In this document: one piece after another, positions 52,575 through 62,101 of the stretch
Position numbering within the stretch: the stretch's first letter is position 1
Layout: the number at the start of each line of letters is the position of its first letter
Assembly (NCBI RefSeq): GCF_011926545.1
Contig: NZ_JAATIT010000003.1
Span: 434,001 to 498,000 of the forward strand
Length of the DNA: 64,000 nt
Reading direction: 5' to 3'
Source: Sphingopyxis italica
GTDB taxonomy: Bacteria > Pseudomonadota > Alphaproteobacteria > Sphingomonadales > Sphingomonadaceae
Program-made: the position numbers and the translations under genes
The notes under the pieces: generated by a model
Seen by the model: the letters and a program-made list of their open reading frames with translations, nothing else
What the model was told of the DNA's origin: nothing
Databases searched by the model: none

Positions 52575-52888
52575 CCGCCCCGGCGAAATCGCACCGCTGG
52601 CGCCCGATCGGCTCGCCCGAATCTCGCGGCTACGGGACGCTCCACCGTCGCATCCGCCGCGCCATGCTTCGGGATGAACCCAACTGCCGGGAATGCGCCA
52701 AGGAAGGCAGGACGACGAAGGCGTCGCACGCCGACCATATCAAGCCGAAATGCCTTGGCGGCGGTGACGAGCGCACCAATTACCAGCCGCTATGTGTCGC
52801 GCACGCCCGGTCGAAGACGGGCCGGGAAGGTGCCATGATCCGCAACGCCCGTCGTCGCGCTCGGGCAAAGATGAAGGCGGATGCGTGA
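52571..52888 (+). CDS. HNH endonuclease
   Basis: A 105-residue phage HNH nuclease: zinc Cys pair CREC, HNH core ASHADHIKPKCLGGGDERTN and NYQPLCVAHARSKTG. HNH proteins beside TerS commonly stimulate terminase cutting at cos sites, as in HK97. It is two genes upstream of TerS here. Confidence 0.88.
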   Translation: MTAPAKSHRWRPIGSPESRGYGTLHRRIRRAMLRDEPNCRECAKEGRTTKASHADHIKPKCLGGGDERTNYQPLCVAHARSKTGREGAMIRNARRRARAKMKADA

Positions 52889-53235
52889 CGGCACCACCGC
52901 TCGATCCGCACGACCTGGCTAAACATGCCAACGTGCCCTTGCCGGTGGTGCGATTGATGTTTGCCGCGGCCGAGAACGACGCCGAGACGGTGAGGCTCCT
53001 GCGAAGCGCGGACATTGACCGCGAAACGATGTGGCTTCGCAGGGCCATCATCACGGCAGCCAAATGGCACACATCGGCCACGCTGGAGCAGCTCGGCCGC
53101 GCCTTCAACCGGGACCATTCCACCGTTCAGCGATGGCTCGCCGATGCCAAGGCCATGCACGCGGAGGACCCGGCCTTTCGCGCGTTCAGCGATCGCATTG
53201 CAAATATCTGTGCAGGTTCGCGCCGCGCCGCGTGA
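52885..53235 (+). CDS. DnaA-C-terminal-like helix-turn-helix protein
   Basis: A GTG start overlapping the HNH stop gives 116 residues. The C-terminal part (LEQLGRAFNRDHSTVQRWLADAKA in residues 70-94; key RDHSTVQRWL) resembles the DnaA domain-IV signature RDHTTV. It may bind DNA near the packaging site or the origin. Family assignment is tentative. Confidence 0.6.
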   Translation: MTAPPLDPHDLAKHANVPLPVVRLMFAAAENDAETVRLLRSADIDRETMWLRRAIITAAKWHTSATLEQLGRAFNRDHSTVQRWLADAKAMHAEDPAFRAFSDRIANICAGSRRAA

Positions 53236-53259
53236 TGATGTGTCATTTGGTAGCCTGTG

Positions 53260-53775
53260 ATGGCCAAGCAATTCAAAGCAACCGAACGAAAAGCAGTCCA
53301 GACCGCGATCTGCGAGCGACTGATCGAGGGGGACAGTCTGCGCACGATCTGCGCTGCCGATAACATGCCTGCGATGAGCACGGTATTTCGCTGGTTGGCA
53401 GAGGACAGTGACGAGGCGCTGGCGTTTTCGGAGCAATACGCGCGCGCGCGCGAGGCGCAGGCCGATGCGATCTTCGACGAGATCATCGAAATCGCCGACG
53501 ACGGCAGGAACGACTATGTCGAAAAGCTGCGGCAGGACGGTGAGAAAGATACGGCATTCGACGCCGAGCACGTTCAGCGGTCGCGCCTCCGCGTTGATGC
53601 CCGCAAGTGGGTCTCCAGCAAGCTCGCACCGAAGAAATACGGCGATGACATTCGCCTCCGCCACGCCAACGCGGACGGCGGTAGGCTGCGCCGAGATTAT
53701 ACTGACGAAGAGATGTTCGTGCGTCTCGCGTCGCTTAGTGCGGCGGCGCAGAAATTTTCGGCGGGAGAGTCATGA
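53260..53775 (+). CDS. Terminase small subunit (Sf6-gpA-like)
   Basis: A 171-residue protein (GTG 53257 is an alternative start). An N-terminal helix-turn-helix (ICERLIEGDSLRTICAADNM, PAMSTVFRWLAEDSDEALAF) is followed by the oligomerisation region (YARAREAQADAIFDEIIEIA) and RSRLRVDARKWVSSKLAPKK YGD. This is the pattern of Sf6/P22-type TerS, which chooses DNA for packaging. No TerL follows, which is unusual for a phage. Confidence 0.85.
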   Translation: MAKQFKATERKAVQTAICERLIEGDSLRTICAADNMPAMSTVFRWLAEDSDEALAFSEQYARAREAQADAIFDEIIEIADDGRNDYVEKLRQDGEKDTAFDAEHVQRSRLRVDARKWVSSKLAPKKYGDDIRLRHANADGGRLRRDYTDEEMFVRLASLSAAAQKFSAGES

Positions 53776-54071
53776 TGGTTACGAAGCAGTGGATGCAGTT
53801 TTACGCCGGGATGAAGGCCGCCGAGATCGCGGAAATGGTCGCATTGTTGTCCCGCATGAAGGGGCGCGATCAGCGAGACGCTGCCGAGGAAGCACTGTTG
53901 CAGGATCACATCAACGCGCTTCCCGACCCGCCGGGGTTGATGGACGTCGCCGAGCTGTATGTCTCGCCCGGGTTGGGTGATTACGCAGGTCAGTTGAAGC
54001 AAGCGCGGGAGCGCCTCAGAAATGGGTGCTGCGCCTCCTGCGGACTACAGAAAGAGGAGATCGCAGCATGA
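53772..54071 (+). CDS. Hypothetical protein after TerS
   Basis: A 99-residue protein whose ATG overlaps the TerS stop. It is helical with a C-terminal CCASC cluster (LRNGCCASCGLQKEE), possibly a zinc knuckle. It sits where TerL would be expected. No family recognised. Confidence 0.6.
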   Translation: MMVTKQWMQFYAGMKAAEIAEMVALLSRMKGRDQRDAAEEALLQDHINALPDPPGLMDVAELYVSPGLGDYAGQLKQARERLRNGCCASCGLQKEEIAA

Positions 54072-54223
54072 CGAACGAAGAAAGAGAGATCGCGTGGCGA
54101 GAGCAGTTTCTGGACGACATGCAGAAGGTCGGCATCAAGCCATACTACCGCCAGAGGTATGAGCCGGCGCTGCATATTCCCGTTCCCAAGCACGACCCTT
54201 ATGCAGAATTGGAAGAGCGATGA
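54068..54223 (+). CDS. Small hypothetical protein
   Basis: A 51-residue charged protein (MTNEEREIAWREQFLDDMQK, VGIKPYYRQRYEPALHIPVP) with overlaps at both ends. Function unknown. Confidence 0.55.
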   Translation: MTNEEREIAWREQFLDDMQKVGIKPYYRQRYEPALHIPVPKHDPYAELEER

Positions 54224-54825
54224 GCGACGACATCACCCGCGCCGAAATCGAGCAGGCCAAGGAAAAGCTTCTCGACGGTCTCCAGTTCGCTCGGCACCGG
54301 CTTAAGGAGTTTCAGCTCCAGGCGGCGCTCGGCGGCGACGAGCAACCGATGCTGGACGAAATGGCCAAGATCGACCGCATCGAAGCGAAGCTGGCGGGGC
54401 TCGGCTACGGTTCCCTTAAGGTCGAACAAAACGAGCGAGCGGCCGAGAGCGCCTCGCGTGTGGCTGCTCGGAGGGCGGCGGCGGAGGAGGTCCGCTCGCT
54501 CATGGAGAGTCACGTCTCTGCCCTCGCCGAGTTGGAAGCAATGGCGACGAAGATGTTGCCCGTTTGGGATCAGATCGGGCAGCTTGCCGACGACATCGGC
54601 AGTGCGTCGGCAAGAGTGTTCCCGGCGCAACCGATCCCGACAGGCATCCTTGCGTCGTTTACGCCCCAGGAGTCCTTTCTGGTGGGTGCTGGCGTTCTTC
54701 AGACACCAGACGTGGGCGAGAGCTTGCAGACAGTAATCGACTTTGCGCGCCGTGTTGCGAAGGACCGTGACCGAGCTTTGCAGAAGGTCGCCGCGGTTGT
54801 CGACGCGGTTGCGGAAACGGACTGA
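54220..54825 (+). CDS. Hypothetical coiled-coil protein
   Basis: A 201-residue, strongly helical, acidic protein with long heptad-like stretches (AKEKLLDGLQFARHRLKEFQ, HVSALAELEAMATKMLPVWD). It may be a scaffold or ejection chaperone, but nothing in the sequence proves it. It lies directly upstream of the ejection-type genes. Confidence 0.6.
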   Translation: MSDDITRAEIEQAKEKLLDGLQFARHRLKEFQLQAALGGDEQPMLDEMAKIDRIEAKLAGLGYGSLKVEQNERAAESASRVAARRAAAEEVRSLMESHVSALAELEAMATKMLPVWDQIGQLADDIGSASARVFPAQPIPTGILASFTPQESFLVGAGVLQTPDVGESLQTVIDFARRVAKDRDRALQKVAAVVDAVAETD

Positions 54826-54828
54826 TCG

Positions 54829-56856
54829 GTGGCGAGGGTTCCGATCCCCGCTGGTCGCAGCGTTCAGGTCCAGCCGCTTGACGCGCGCCCGCTGCGCTAC
54901 ACCGAATCCCGCAATTTCGTTGGCGATGCGGTCGAGCGTTTCGGGCAGTCGCTCGGGGGCCTTGCGGACGGACTGCAAGACCTGTCGACCCGGAAGGCCG
55001 AATACTCCGCCAAAGATGCCGCGGTAAAGTTTGCCGCGCTGGAGGGCGAGCGCGTCCACGACCCCGAGACAGGTCTGTTTCGATTGCAGGGGAAGGCCGC
55101 GCTCGACGCGTATGAAGGCACGCTTGAGGATCTCGGCAAGGAGGCGTCCAAGCTGTCGGCGGGACTGCAATCGCCGCTGGCAAAACGCATGTTCGACGAC
55201 AACGCGGCTGCCCGCATGGAAACCCTACGTCGGCAGGTGGGCGGTTTCGTTGTTCGCGAGCGGCAAGCCTATGAGGACACGACCGACAAGGCGCTGGTCG
55301 AGACGAGTTTCAGGGATGCTGGTCGCGCTTGGGATGACGACGAGCAGATCGAAATCGGCATTGCGACCGCCGCCAGCGTCATCGCGCGTATGGCGAACCG
55401 CGACAAGTCGGTCGTATGGGCGCAGAATGAAATCGAGCGGGGGGAATCCAACACCCGCCGCGACGTCTCCCTCGCCCGCGTGGCGAACCTTGGTCCCGAT
55501 GCCGGTGAGGCGTATTTCAAAAAGCATGAGGCCGCCTTCGACCCCGACGATGCGCGCGCGGTGCAAGGTGCCATCCGCGTTCGTCGGGAGGCCATCGCCG
55601 CCGACGAACGCAGGGTGGCGGCAGAGGCACGCGCCCAAGCTGCGGCAGCGAAGTCAGAGGAACGCGAGCGGCTCGAAACCATGCGGGTTCAACTGGACAC
55701 CGGCGCCGGTTCGTCCGCCGATTGGATTGCCCTGTCCGAAGGCTACCGTGCGATCGGTGACACGTCGAACGCAGCGGCTGCCCGCGCCAAGGCGGGCGAG
55801 ACGCGGGCAGCCGAGGGCTACCGTGGTGCTCCCCTCACCCAGATCGATCAGGATATCGCCGCGCTGGAGGCCAAGCAGGGGAAACTCTCGCCCGATCAGG
55901 CATCGCGTCTGAATGGCCTTCGCAGCGTGCGGCAGCAGACGGCTTCGCGGCTGGAACAGCCAGGCGGGGCGATGGCGCAGGAACAGTATGCGACCGGGAA
56001 GCCCGTTGCCGCGCTCGATTTCAACGATCCCGACAGCTTCCGCGCTCGCGGTCAATTCGCAGTGGCGGCGGCATCGCGGCAGGGCGGGCGCGTCGAGCCG
56101 CTGTTCGGCGAGGAATTGCGCAAGCTGGAAGGCAGCGTGGCCGGGGAGAGCGCGGAACGGTTGAAGGCCCTTCGCACGATCTCCCTGTTCCGTGACCCCC
56201 GCGCGATCGAGGGTGCAGCTCGCCAATTGACCGGGGATAGCGACGGCGCCTTCCGCGTGGCTGCTACTCTCATCACCTCGCCCGGCGGCGAGAAGCTGGC
56301 CCTTGAAGTGCTGCGCGGCAAGGATGCGCTCGCGACGAGCGAGAAGGCGTTCAGCACCAGCCTTGCGCAGTATGAGTTCAACAGATCGGCCGGCGCCTTG
56401 GCTGGCCTGCCCCCCGACTACACGCGAGACGTTTTCGATGCGGCGAAGGCCGTCTATGCCGAGCGTGCCCGCCAACAGGGACAAACCGCGTGGGATGCCA
56501 ATCTGTGGCGCTCGTCGATCAACGCGGCCCTTGGCGGCGAGACGAAGGGCGGCCGGCAGTATGGCGGCCTTGTTCGCTACAAGGACAAGTGGGTGTCCCT
56601 GCCCCCCGGCTGGACCAGCGAGGGAGTATTCCGGCGTGTTGCCAGCCTCACCGGGCCCGACACGAAGAAATCGGCGGTTAGCGATGCGGCGGTGTGGCCC
56701 GATGGCAGCACGGTCACGGTTGGCCAGTTGCGTGATCTTGTGCCCGTTCGGCTCGGCGGCACGCGCTATGGGTTTCAGACGCGCGCCGGTCGGCTCGTCG
56801 GCACGAAGTCGGGGCGCCCGTATACCCTCGACCTCGCCAAGGTTCCGGCGAAATGA
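54829..56856 (+). CDS. Podovirus-like internal virion (ejection) protein, 675 aa
   Basis: A GTG start gives a long soluble protein, mostly alpha-helical, with Ala/Arg/Glu-rich segments (RREAIAADERRVAAEARAQA). It begins MARVPIPAGRSVQVQPLDAR, an opening seen in phage internal core proteins of the T7 gp15-like kind. The C-terminal part (YGGLVRYKDKWVSLPPGW) may be a small folded domain. It overlaps the next gene by ATGA. Confidence 0.6.
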   Translation: MARVPIPAGRSVQVQPLDARPLRYTESRNFVGDAVERFGQSLGGLADGLQDLSTRKAEYSAKDAAVKFAALEGERVHDPETGLFRLQGKAALDAYEGTLEDLGKEASKLSAGLQSPLAKRMFDDNAAARMETLRRQVGGFVVRERQAYEDTTDKALVETSFRDAGRAWDDDEQIEIGIATAASVIARMANRDKSVVWAQNEIERGESNTRRDVSLARVANLGPDAGEAYFKKHEAAFDPDDARAVQGAIRVRREAIAADERRVAAEARAQAAAAKSEERERLETMRVQLDTGAGSSADWIALSEGYRAIGDTSNAAAARAKAGETRAAEGYRGAPLTQIDQDIAALEAKQGKLSPDQASRLNGLRSVRQQTASRLEQPGGAMAQEQYATGKPVAALDFNDPDSFRARGQFAVAAASRQGGRVEPLFGEELRKLEGSVAGESAERLKALRTISLFRDPRAIEGAARQLTGDSDGAFRVAATLITSPGGEKLALEVLRGKDALATSEKAFSTSLAQYEFNRSAGALAGLPPDYTRDVFDAAKAVYAERARQQGQTAWDANLWRSSINAALGGETKGGRQYGGLVRYKDKWVSLPPGWTSEGVFRRVASLTGPDTKKSAVSDAAVWPDGSTVTVGQLRDLVPVRLGGTRYGFQTRAGRLVGTKSGRPYTLDLAKVPAK

Positions 56857-59231
56857 GGAACGAGCAGGACCCTACCAGCTTTTACGAGCTTGAAGGCCCG
56901 CCCGCCCTTCCGGTGGCGCAGGACGTCGACGACATGCCCGCGGCTTCCGGCTGGGAGGGGTTCAAGGCGGGCTTCCGCACCGCCCGCGATGATTGGCCGG
57001 GGCAGAGCAATGACGAGCTGATTGCCGCCTACGGCCCGATCCTCGCCGCGCTCAAGCCTGAAACCGGTAAGGACGAAGGCTCCTACGTCTGGGTCGGGCA
57101 TAATTCGGGCGGCATCAACGAAACCGCCGTGTTCGCCGATCTCGCCAAGGTCCGCGCGCGCAATCCCGATTTCCTGCCCGACATTCCCGACACCCCCGAT
57201 GCGTTCCGCGCCAGCGTCACCGCGCGGACGAAGGAACGCCGAGCGGTCGACGCGCAGACCCTTGAACGCACCGAAGGTATTGCAGGCTATGCGGGCGGCT
57301 TCGCGGGGGCCGCGCTTGACCCCATAAACCTGATGACCCTCCCCGCTGGCGGGATGGGTTCGACGGTGGCGCGCCGCATTATCGGTGAAGCCGCCGTCAA
57401 CGTCGCTACCGAGGCCGTCGAGCAGCCGATGATTGCGGCCGAACGCGCCAAGCGCGGCGAGACGCTCACGACCGGCGAGGCTGTCACCAATGTGGCTGTT
57501 GCCGGTGTGGCGGGTGCTGTGATCCAGGGCGGTATCGTCGAGCCTGCGAGCGCCTTCCTGAAACGCCGCCGCGAGGGACGATTGACCCCGACCGAGCGCG
57601 CCGCCGTCAACGTCGTCGAGCGCGAGGCCGAAGTCGACGCGACCAGCCCCTTCCGTCCCGGTCCAGCAACGGAGGCTCACCGCGAGCGCGTGGCCGAAGC
57701 AGAGCGGGTATTGAACGGCGAGCAGCCGCCCCGCCCTGCCCGCCCTGTCGACCCTGTCGTGTCGCGGGAAGCCCTGAAAGCCCGCATCCGCCGTGCCGAG
57801 TCCAGCGGCGACGATACGGCTCAGGCGGCGACGTCATCGGCATATGGCCGCTATCAGTTCGTTTCGAAGACGTGGTTGACCTATTACAAGCGCCGCTATG
57901 GCTCGCAGGGACTGAGCGACGATCAGATCCTCGCCAAGCGCAGCGACGGGCAGCTTCAAGAAGCGTTGATGGACGATCTCATCCGCGACAACGAACGCGC
58001 CCTCGCCTCGATCGGCGCCCGCGCCACGCCGGGGAATCTCTATCTCGCGCATTTCGCCGGATCGGGCGGGGCGAAAGCGATCTTGCGCGCAGCCCCCGAC
58101 ACGCCGGTATCGCGCATTCTCGGCAAGCGGGCAGTCGCGGCAAACCCGTTCCTTAAGGATATGACCGCCGATGACGTGATTCGCTGGGCGCACCGCAAGG
58201 TCGGCGGCGATCCCGATGGCCCTTCGCTGCGCCGCGACGAGTTCGGCAGCGATGAGGAATGGGCGGCAGCGCAGCGCGAGGTCGATGCGGCCGAGGCTGC
58301 GCTGTCGAATATCAGGGCGCGCGAGGAAGGCGAGATTGAAGCATCCTTGCGAACCGAGTTCGACGACGCCGAGCCGATGGAATTCGATATCTGGCCCGAG
58401 GGCGAGACTGTCCGGCTGTTCCGCGCGGACACCCCCGGGCGCCGGGCAGCATCGCGCGCTTACGTCGAAGATGAAGCGGTAGCACGTGCTACTGCCGGTG
58501 AGGCGGGGGCGGTCTACTCGGTCGACGTTCCCGCCTCACGTCTCGCCGAGCTGGCCCCGCTGCGTTCGGGACAGCGCCGGATCGCGAACGAGGTTGCCGA
58601 CGCGATCGAGCAGCGCGTCGAACCAGCGCCAAGGGCGACGGTGGCCCCCGATGCGATCGACGATTGGATTATCTCGCGCCACATGCTCCCCGAAACCGGC
58701 CCATCGGGCTACCGGATCGAGCAGGCGGACGACGGCTCCTTTGCTACCGTCGTGCTGCGCGGTCACGATGGCAGGGCCAAGGCGGGCCTTTTGATCCCGA
58801 CGCACCCCGAGGCGGTCGAGAATTTCGGCGGCGTGATCAGCTATGTCTCGCCAGATATCCGCCGCAAGGGCATCGCGACGAGAATGTATAACATCGCGCG
58901 GGAAGCTGGCTTGCCGATCGACAACATGGCGGGGCGCGGTGATCTTACACCGGACGGCGCTGCATTCGTCAGCGCATGGCGGGAACGCTCCGCCCCGCTG
59001 CGCGCGGAAGGTGCCGAGCGGTTTGACGATGGGGTCAACGGTCCCGGTGCCCGTTCGGTGACGGACAGCCTTGAGCACGATCTACGGATGGTTGTCGCGG
59101 AGAATCCCAACGAGCTGATGCGGGTCGATGAAAGTGACGTGCGGCTTGCCGATGTGCTCGACGATCTCGACGCCGACGACGCCGCTCTTATTGCTGCGCG
59201 CGCCTGTATGGCGCCGAAGCGGGGGGCTTGA
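56853..59231 (+). CDS. Ejection protein with transglycosylase and GNAT-like domains, 792 aa
   Basis: Residues 30-260 contain a Gly/Ala-rich, membrane-interactive region (AGYAGGFAGAALDPINLMTL). Residues 308-400 form a lysozyme-like SLT domain: RRAESSGDDTAQAATSSAYG then RYQFVSKTWLTYYKRRYG, with catalytic Glu about 314. Residues 640-710 resemble a GNAT fold (GVISYVSPDIRRKGIATRMY). As in T7 gp16, the transglycosylase would open peptidoglycan during DNA entry. Confidence 0.7.
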   Translation: MRNEQDPTSFYELEGPPALPVAQDVDDMPAASGWEGFKAGFRTARDDWPGQSNDELIAAYGPILAALKPETGKDEGSYVWVGHNSGGINETAVFADLAKVRARNPDFLPDIPDTPDAFRASVTARTKERRAVDAQTLERTEGIAGYAGGFAGAALDPINLMTLPAGGMGSTVARRIIGEAAVNVATEAVEQPMIAAERAKRGETLTTGEAVTNVAVAGVAGAVIQGGIVEPASAFLKRRREGRLTPTERAAVNVVEREAEVDATSPFRPGPATEAHRERVAEAERVLNGEQPPRPARPVDPVVSREALKARIRRAESSGDDTAQAATSSAYGRYQFVSKTWLTYYKRRYGSQGLSDDQILAKRSDGQLQEALMDDLIRDNERALASIGARATPGNLYLAHFAGSGGAKAILRAAPDTPVSRILGKRAVAANPFLKDMTADDVIRWAHRKVGGDPDGPSLRRDEFGSDEEWAAAQREVDAAEAALSNIRAREEGEIEASLRTEFDDAEPMEFDIWPEGETVRLFRADTPGRRAASRAYVEDEAVARATAGEAGAVYSVDVPASRLAELAPLRSGQRRIANEVADAIEQRVEPAPRATVAPDAIDDWIISRHMLPETGPSGYRIEQADDGSFATVVLRGHDGRAKAGLLIPTHPEAVENFGGVISYVSPDIRRKGIATRMYNIAREAGLPIDNMAGRGDLTPDGAAFVSAWRERSAPLRAEGAERFDDGVNGPGARSVTDSLEHDLRMVVAENPNELMRVDESDVRLADVLDDLDADDAALIAARACMAPKRGA

Positions 59232-59598
59232 TCTTGCCCGGCATTAGCGCCCGCCACGCCGAGACGGCGGCCCACGCGACCAGCAGAGCGGCGATATATG
59301 CCAGCGCGAAGGTTTCGCCGCCGAGCGCATATGCGATGAAGGCGATGATCGGCACGGCAATGAGGCGCGCCATCGGCTTGCGCACGAACAGCGGGGCGGC
59401 ACCGATAAATACGGTGATGGCAATACCGGCGAGCAGGATCGGGGATATCGCGATCATGAGGAGCCATTTGCCAAGCTCCTTGTCGACGCTCGCGGCAATA
59501 GCGACCAGCGGCACGCCGAGGAAAGCCCATGCAAGCCCAGCGGCGGTCCATCGATCGCGCCGCCGCTCCAATTCCATCCACGAAGCTGATTTGCCCAT
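59188..59598 (-). CDS. Opposite-strand membrane protein between ejection genes
   Basis: A 136-residue protein with about four hydrophobic segments (WAFLGVPLVAIAASV, WLLMIAISPILLAGIAITVF, LIAVPIIAFIAYALGG, LAYIAALLVAWAAVSAW) and charged ends. It overlaps the upstream gene's 3' end by 44 bp. It could be a holin, superinfection-exclusion or lysogenic-conversion protein. No strong ribosome site is visible. Confidence 0.55.
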   Translation of the reverse strand: MGKSASWMELERRRDRWTAAGLAWAFLGVPLVAIAASVDKELGKWLLMIAISPILLAGIAITVFIGAAPLFVRKPMARLIAVPIIAFIAYALGGETFALAYIAALLVAWAAVSAWRALMPGKIKPPASAPYRRAQQ

Positions 59599-59626
59599 AG
59601 GCGGCTCATCGCACGAAAGGCCCTAA

Positions 59627-62086
59627 ATGTCTCTCCGAAATTGCATTCCCGGCATGGTCGAGCGCGGCGAGATTGACCCGCAACGGGCCAAGCGCATGTC
59701 CGATTTGTTCGACCAGCTTGAGAGCGGTTATCGGCAAAATATGGGGCCAGAGACGGCGGCGGCCGAAGCGAGCGAGCAGACGCTACGCCAGATGGCCGAT
59801 GCGGCGGCATTGAAGCGCCGACAGACACTGTTGCAGGCGGCTTCGCAGCGCCGTGCCCGCGATGACATCGGGAAATATCGGGGCAGCTCGCCCTATGCGG
59901 CGATCCGCGCCATGATGGATCGCGATCTGCAAGCGCCCTATGAGAATGTCGTCACCCGCGCCGAGAATATCGAGTTTCAGGCACAAGCCGAGATTTCGGA
60001 GTTCATCCAGACGCACCGCCGCAATTTTCTCGGTAAGGCCACCAACCGCGCGGGGCTGCGCGAGGTCATCCAAGAATTGCACGGTCACGGCAGCGGCAAC
60101 CCGCGCGCCAAGACCTACGCCGACGCGCTGGCGAATACGCTGGACAGCTTGCGCCTTCGCTTCAACGCGGCCGGGGGCAACATCGGCAAGCTGCGGGGCT
60201 GGGGCATCACGCACCGCCATGACGCGATCAAGGTCCGCCGTGCAGGCTATCCCCAATGGCGCGAGGATTTGCGCGAGGGGCTAGACACGGCGGCGATGCG
60301 CGATCCCGACACCGGCCTTCGCATGACCCCTGCCCGTCTGGAGGAAGTGCTGCGCGGCAGTTACGAGTCGATCCGCACCAACGGGCTCAGCGCCGAGCCG
60401 CTCGATCCCTTCATGTCGCAGCCGAAACTCGCGAACGCCCGCGCCTATCATCGCGTGTTCGTCTTCAAGGATGGCGATGCGTGGCTGGAATATCAGGCCA
60501 AATATGGCAGCGGCGACGCCTTCACGACGGTAATGGGCCATATCCGGGGCATGTCGCACGACATTGCCTCATTGGAGCGGTTCGGTCCCAATCCCGACGC
60601 GACCGTTAAGTTCTTGCTCGATTCGGTCGACCGGCTGGAGGCGCAGTCAGACAAGGTCGCGCCCGGTGCCGTCACCGGCTCGTCGGGCGGGCGGGCAGCG
60701 ACCGAACGACTGTGGGCTTATCTCAACGGCGAGACGTCGGTGCCGGTGTTTGCCGAGGGCTGGCTTGAGCGCCCGAGCTACTATGCGATCCGGGGGATTG
60801 CGGGCACGCGCGACCTTTTGACGTCGGCGCTGCTTGGCTCGTCTCCGATCTCGGCGATCAGCGACGTCAATACCCAGTTGATGACGCGCAAACTCAGCGG
60901 GCTACCGCAGACGAAGGTGCTGTGGTCCTATCTCAAGCAGCTCAACCCGGCGAGTTCGGCAGACCGCAAGCTCGCGATCCGGCTCGGGCTCGGGATGCGC
61001 GACGCCAGCCATTCGCTCCTTGGCATGTCCCGCTTCTATGGCGAGACGCACGGCCCGCAGTTGACGCAGGTTATTGCCGACGACGTGCTGCGCCTGGCTG
61101 GCCTCAACAAATGGACGGAGGCAGGCCAGCGGGCGTTCGGGCTGGATTTCCTTGGCACGCTCGGCGACTTGCGGGGGCAGACGTTCGACGCCCTCCCCGA
61201 CGCGATCCGGGGGACGATGACCCGCTACGGCATCGGCGTCACCGAATGGAATGCCATCCGCAAGGCCGAACCCGAGCGCCGGGGCAGCGCCGCATTCGTG
61301 AACGCGCGGAACATTGCCGATCGCCGGATCGCCGATCAGGTGCAGGAAATGGTGCTCGCCGAGACGTCCCGCGCGGTGCAGGAGAATACCGCGAGCGCCA
61401 GGGCCTTGATGCAGGGCGGCACGCGGCCGGGAACGTTGACCGGCGAGGCCTTGCGCAACAGCTTCCAGTTCAAGGGCTTCGCGGTTTCCATGCTGATGTC
61501 GCAAGCGCAGGTGCTGCGCGAGCTTGGCCCGTATCGGGCCGGTGTCTACGGGGCGCAGCTGTTCATCGGCATGTCGCTATTCGGCGCCGCCGCGATACAA
61601 CTGCGCGAGATCGCCAAGGGCCGCGACCCGCGCCCGATGGATGATCCCGAGTTTTGGGCGGACGCGGCTTTGCAGGGCGGCGGGCTGGGCATCTTTGGTG
61701 ACATCGTCGGCAGCTTCAAAAGCGACCGTATCGACAGCCTTGCGGGCTTCGCGCTCGGCCCCTTCTATGGGCTGGTCAAGGACACGCGCTCCGCCGTCTC
61801 GGGCATGTTCGACAATGAGGAAACCGGCGAACCGGCGAACCCCGCACGGCAGGCAACGCGGATGCTCAAGCGCTACTCCCCCGGTGGGAACATCTGGTAT
61901 CTGCGCGCCGCCTACGAGCGGATGATCCTCGATCAACTCTCGGAGGCCTATGACCCCGAATATGGCGCGAGCCGCGCGCGTGTCGAACAATGGGCCGCCG
62001 AGAATGGACAAGGCCTTTGGTGGGAACCGGGGGCGGATGCGCCGTCTCGCGGTCCCGATCTTGAGAACGCCTTGGGCGGCGAATGA
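59627..62086 (+). CDS. Podovirus-like internal virion (ejection) protein, 819 aa
   Basis: A large helical protein with amphipathic/hydrophobic stretches near residues 630-720 (LFIGMSLFGAAAIQLREIAK, GGLGIFGDIVGSF, FALGPFYGLVKDTRSAVSGM). These resemble the C-terminal pore-forming regions of T7 gp16-like and other ejection proteins. AAAGG precedes the ATG. It likely forms part of the trans-envelope DNA channel. Confidence 0.6.
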   Translation: MSLRNCIPGMVERGEIDPQRAKRMSDLFDQLESGYRQNMGPETAAAEASEQTLRQMADAAALKRRQTLLQAASQRRARDDIGKYRGSSPYAAIRAMMDRDLQAPYENVVTRAENIEFQAQAEISEFIQTHRRNFLGKATNRAGLREVIQELHGHGSGNPRAKTYADALANTLDSLRLRFNAAGGNIGKLRGWGITHRHDAIKVRRAGYPQWREDLREGLDTAAMRDPDTGLRMTPARLEEVLRGSYESIRTNGLSAEPLDPFMSQPKLANARAYHRVFVFKDGDAWLEYQAKYGSGDAFTTVMGHIRGMSHDIASLERFGPNPDATVKFLLDSVDRLEAQSDKVAPGAVTGSSGGRAATERLWAYLNGETSVPVFAEGWLERPSYYAIRGIAGTRDLLTSALLGSSPISAISDVNTQLMTRKLSGLPQTKVLWSYLKQLNPASSADRKLAIRLGLGMRDASHSLLGMSRFYGETHGPQLTQVIADDVLRLAGLNKWTEAGQRAFGLDFLGTLGDLRGQTFDALPDAIRGTMTRYGIGVTEWNAIRKAEPERRGSAAFVNARNIADRRIADQVQEMVLAETSRAVQENTASARALMQGGTRPGTLTGEALRNSFQFKGFAVSMLMSQAQVLRELGPYRAGVYGAQLFIGMSLFGAAAIQLREIAKGRDPRPMDDPEFWADAALQGGGLGIFGDIVGSFKSDRIDSLAGFALGPFYGLVKDTRSAVSGMFDNEETGEPANPARQATRMLKRYSPGGNIWYLRAAYERMILDQLSEAYDPEYGASRARVEQWAAENGQGLWWEPGADAPSRGPDLENALGGE

Positions 62087-62101
62087 CGAAAGGAAATATC
62101 T

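Noticed and set aside
59228..59626. 132-aa plus-strand frame between two ejection genes
   Set aside because: The minus-strand frame in the same place has a clear multi-helix membrane pattern, while this one is a Ser/Ala/Arg-rich shadow; neither has a strong ribosome site.
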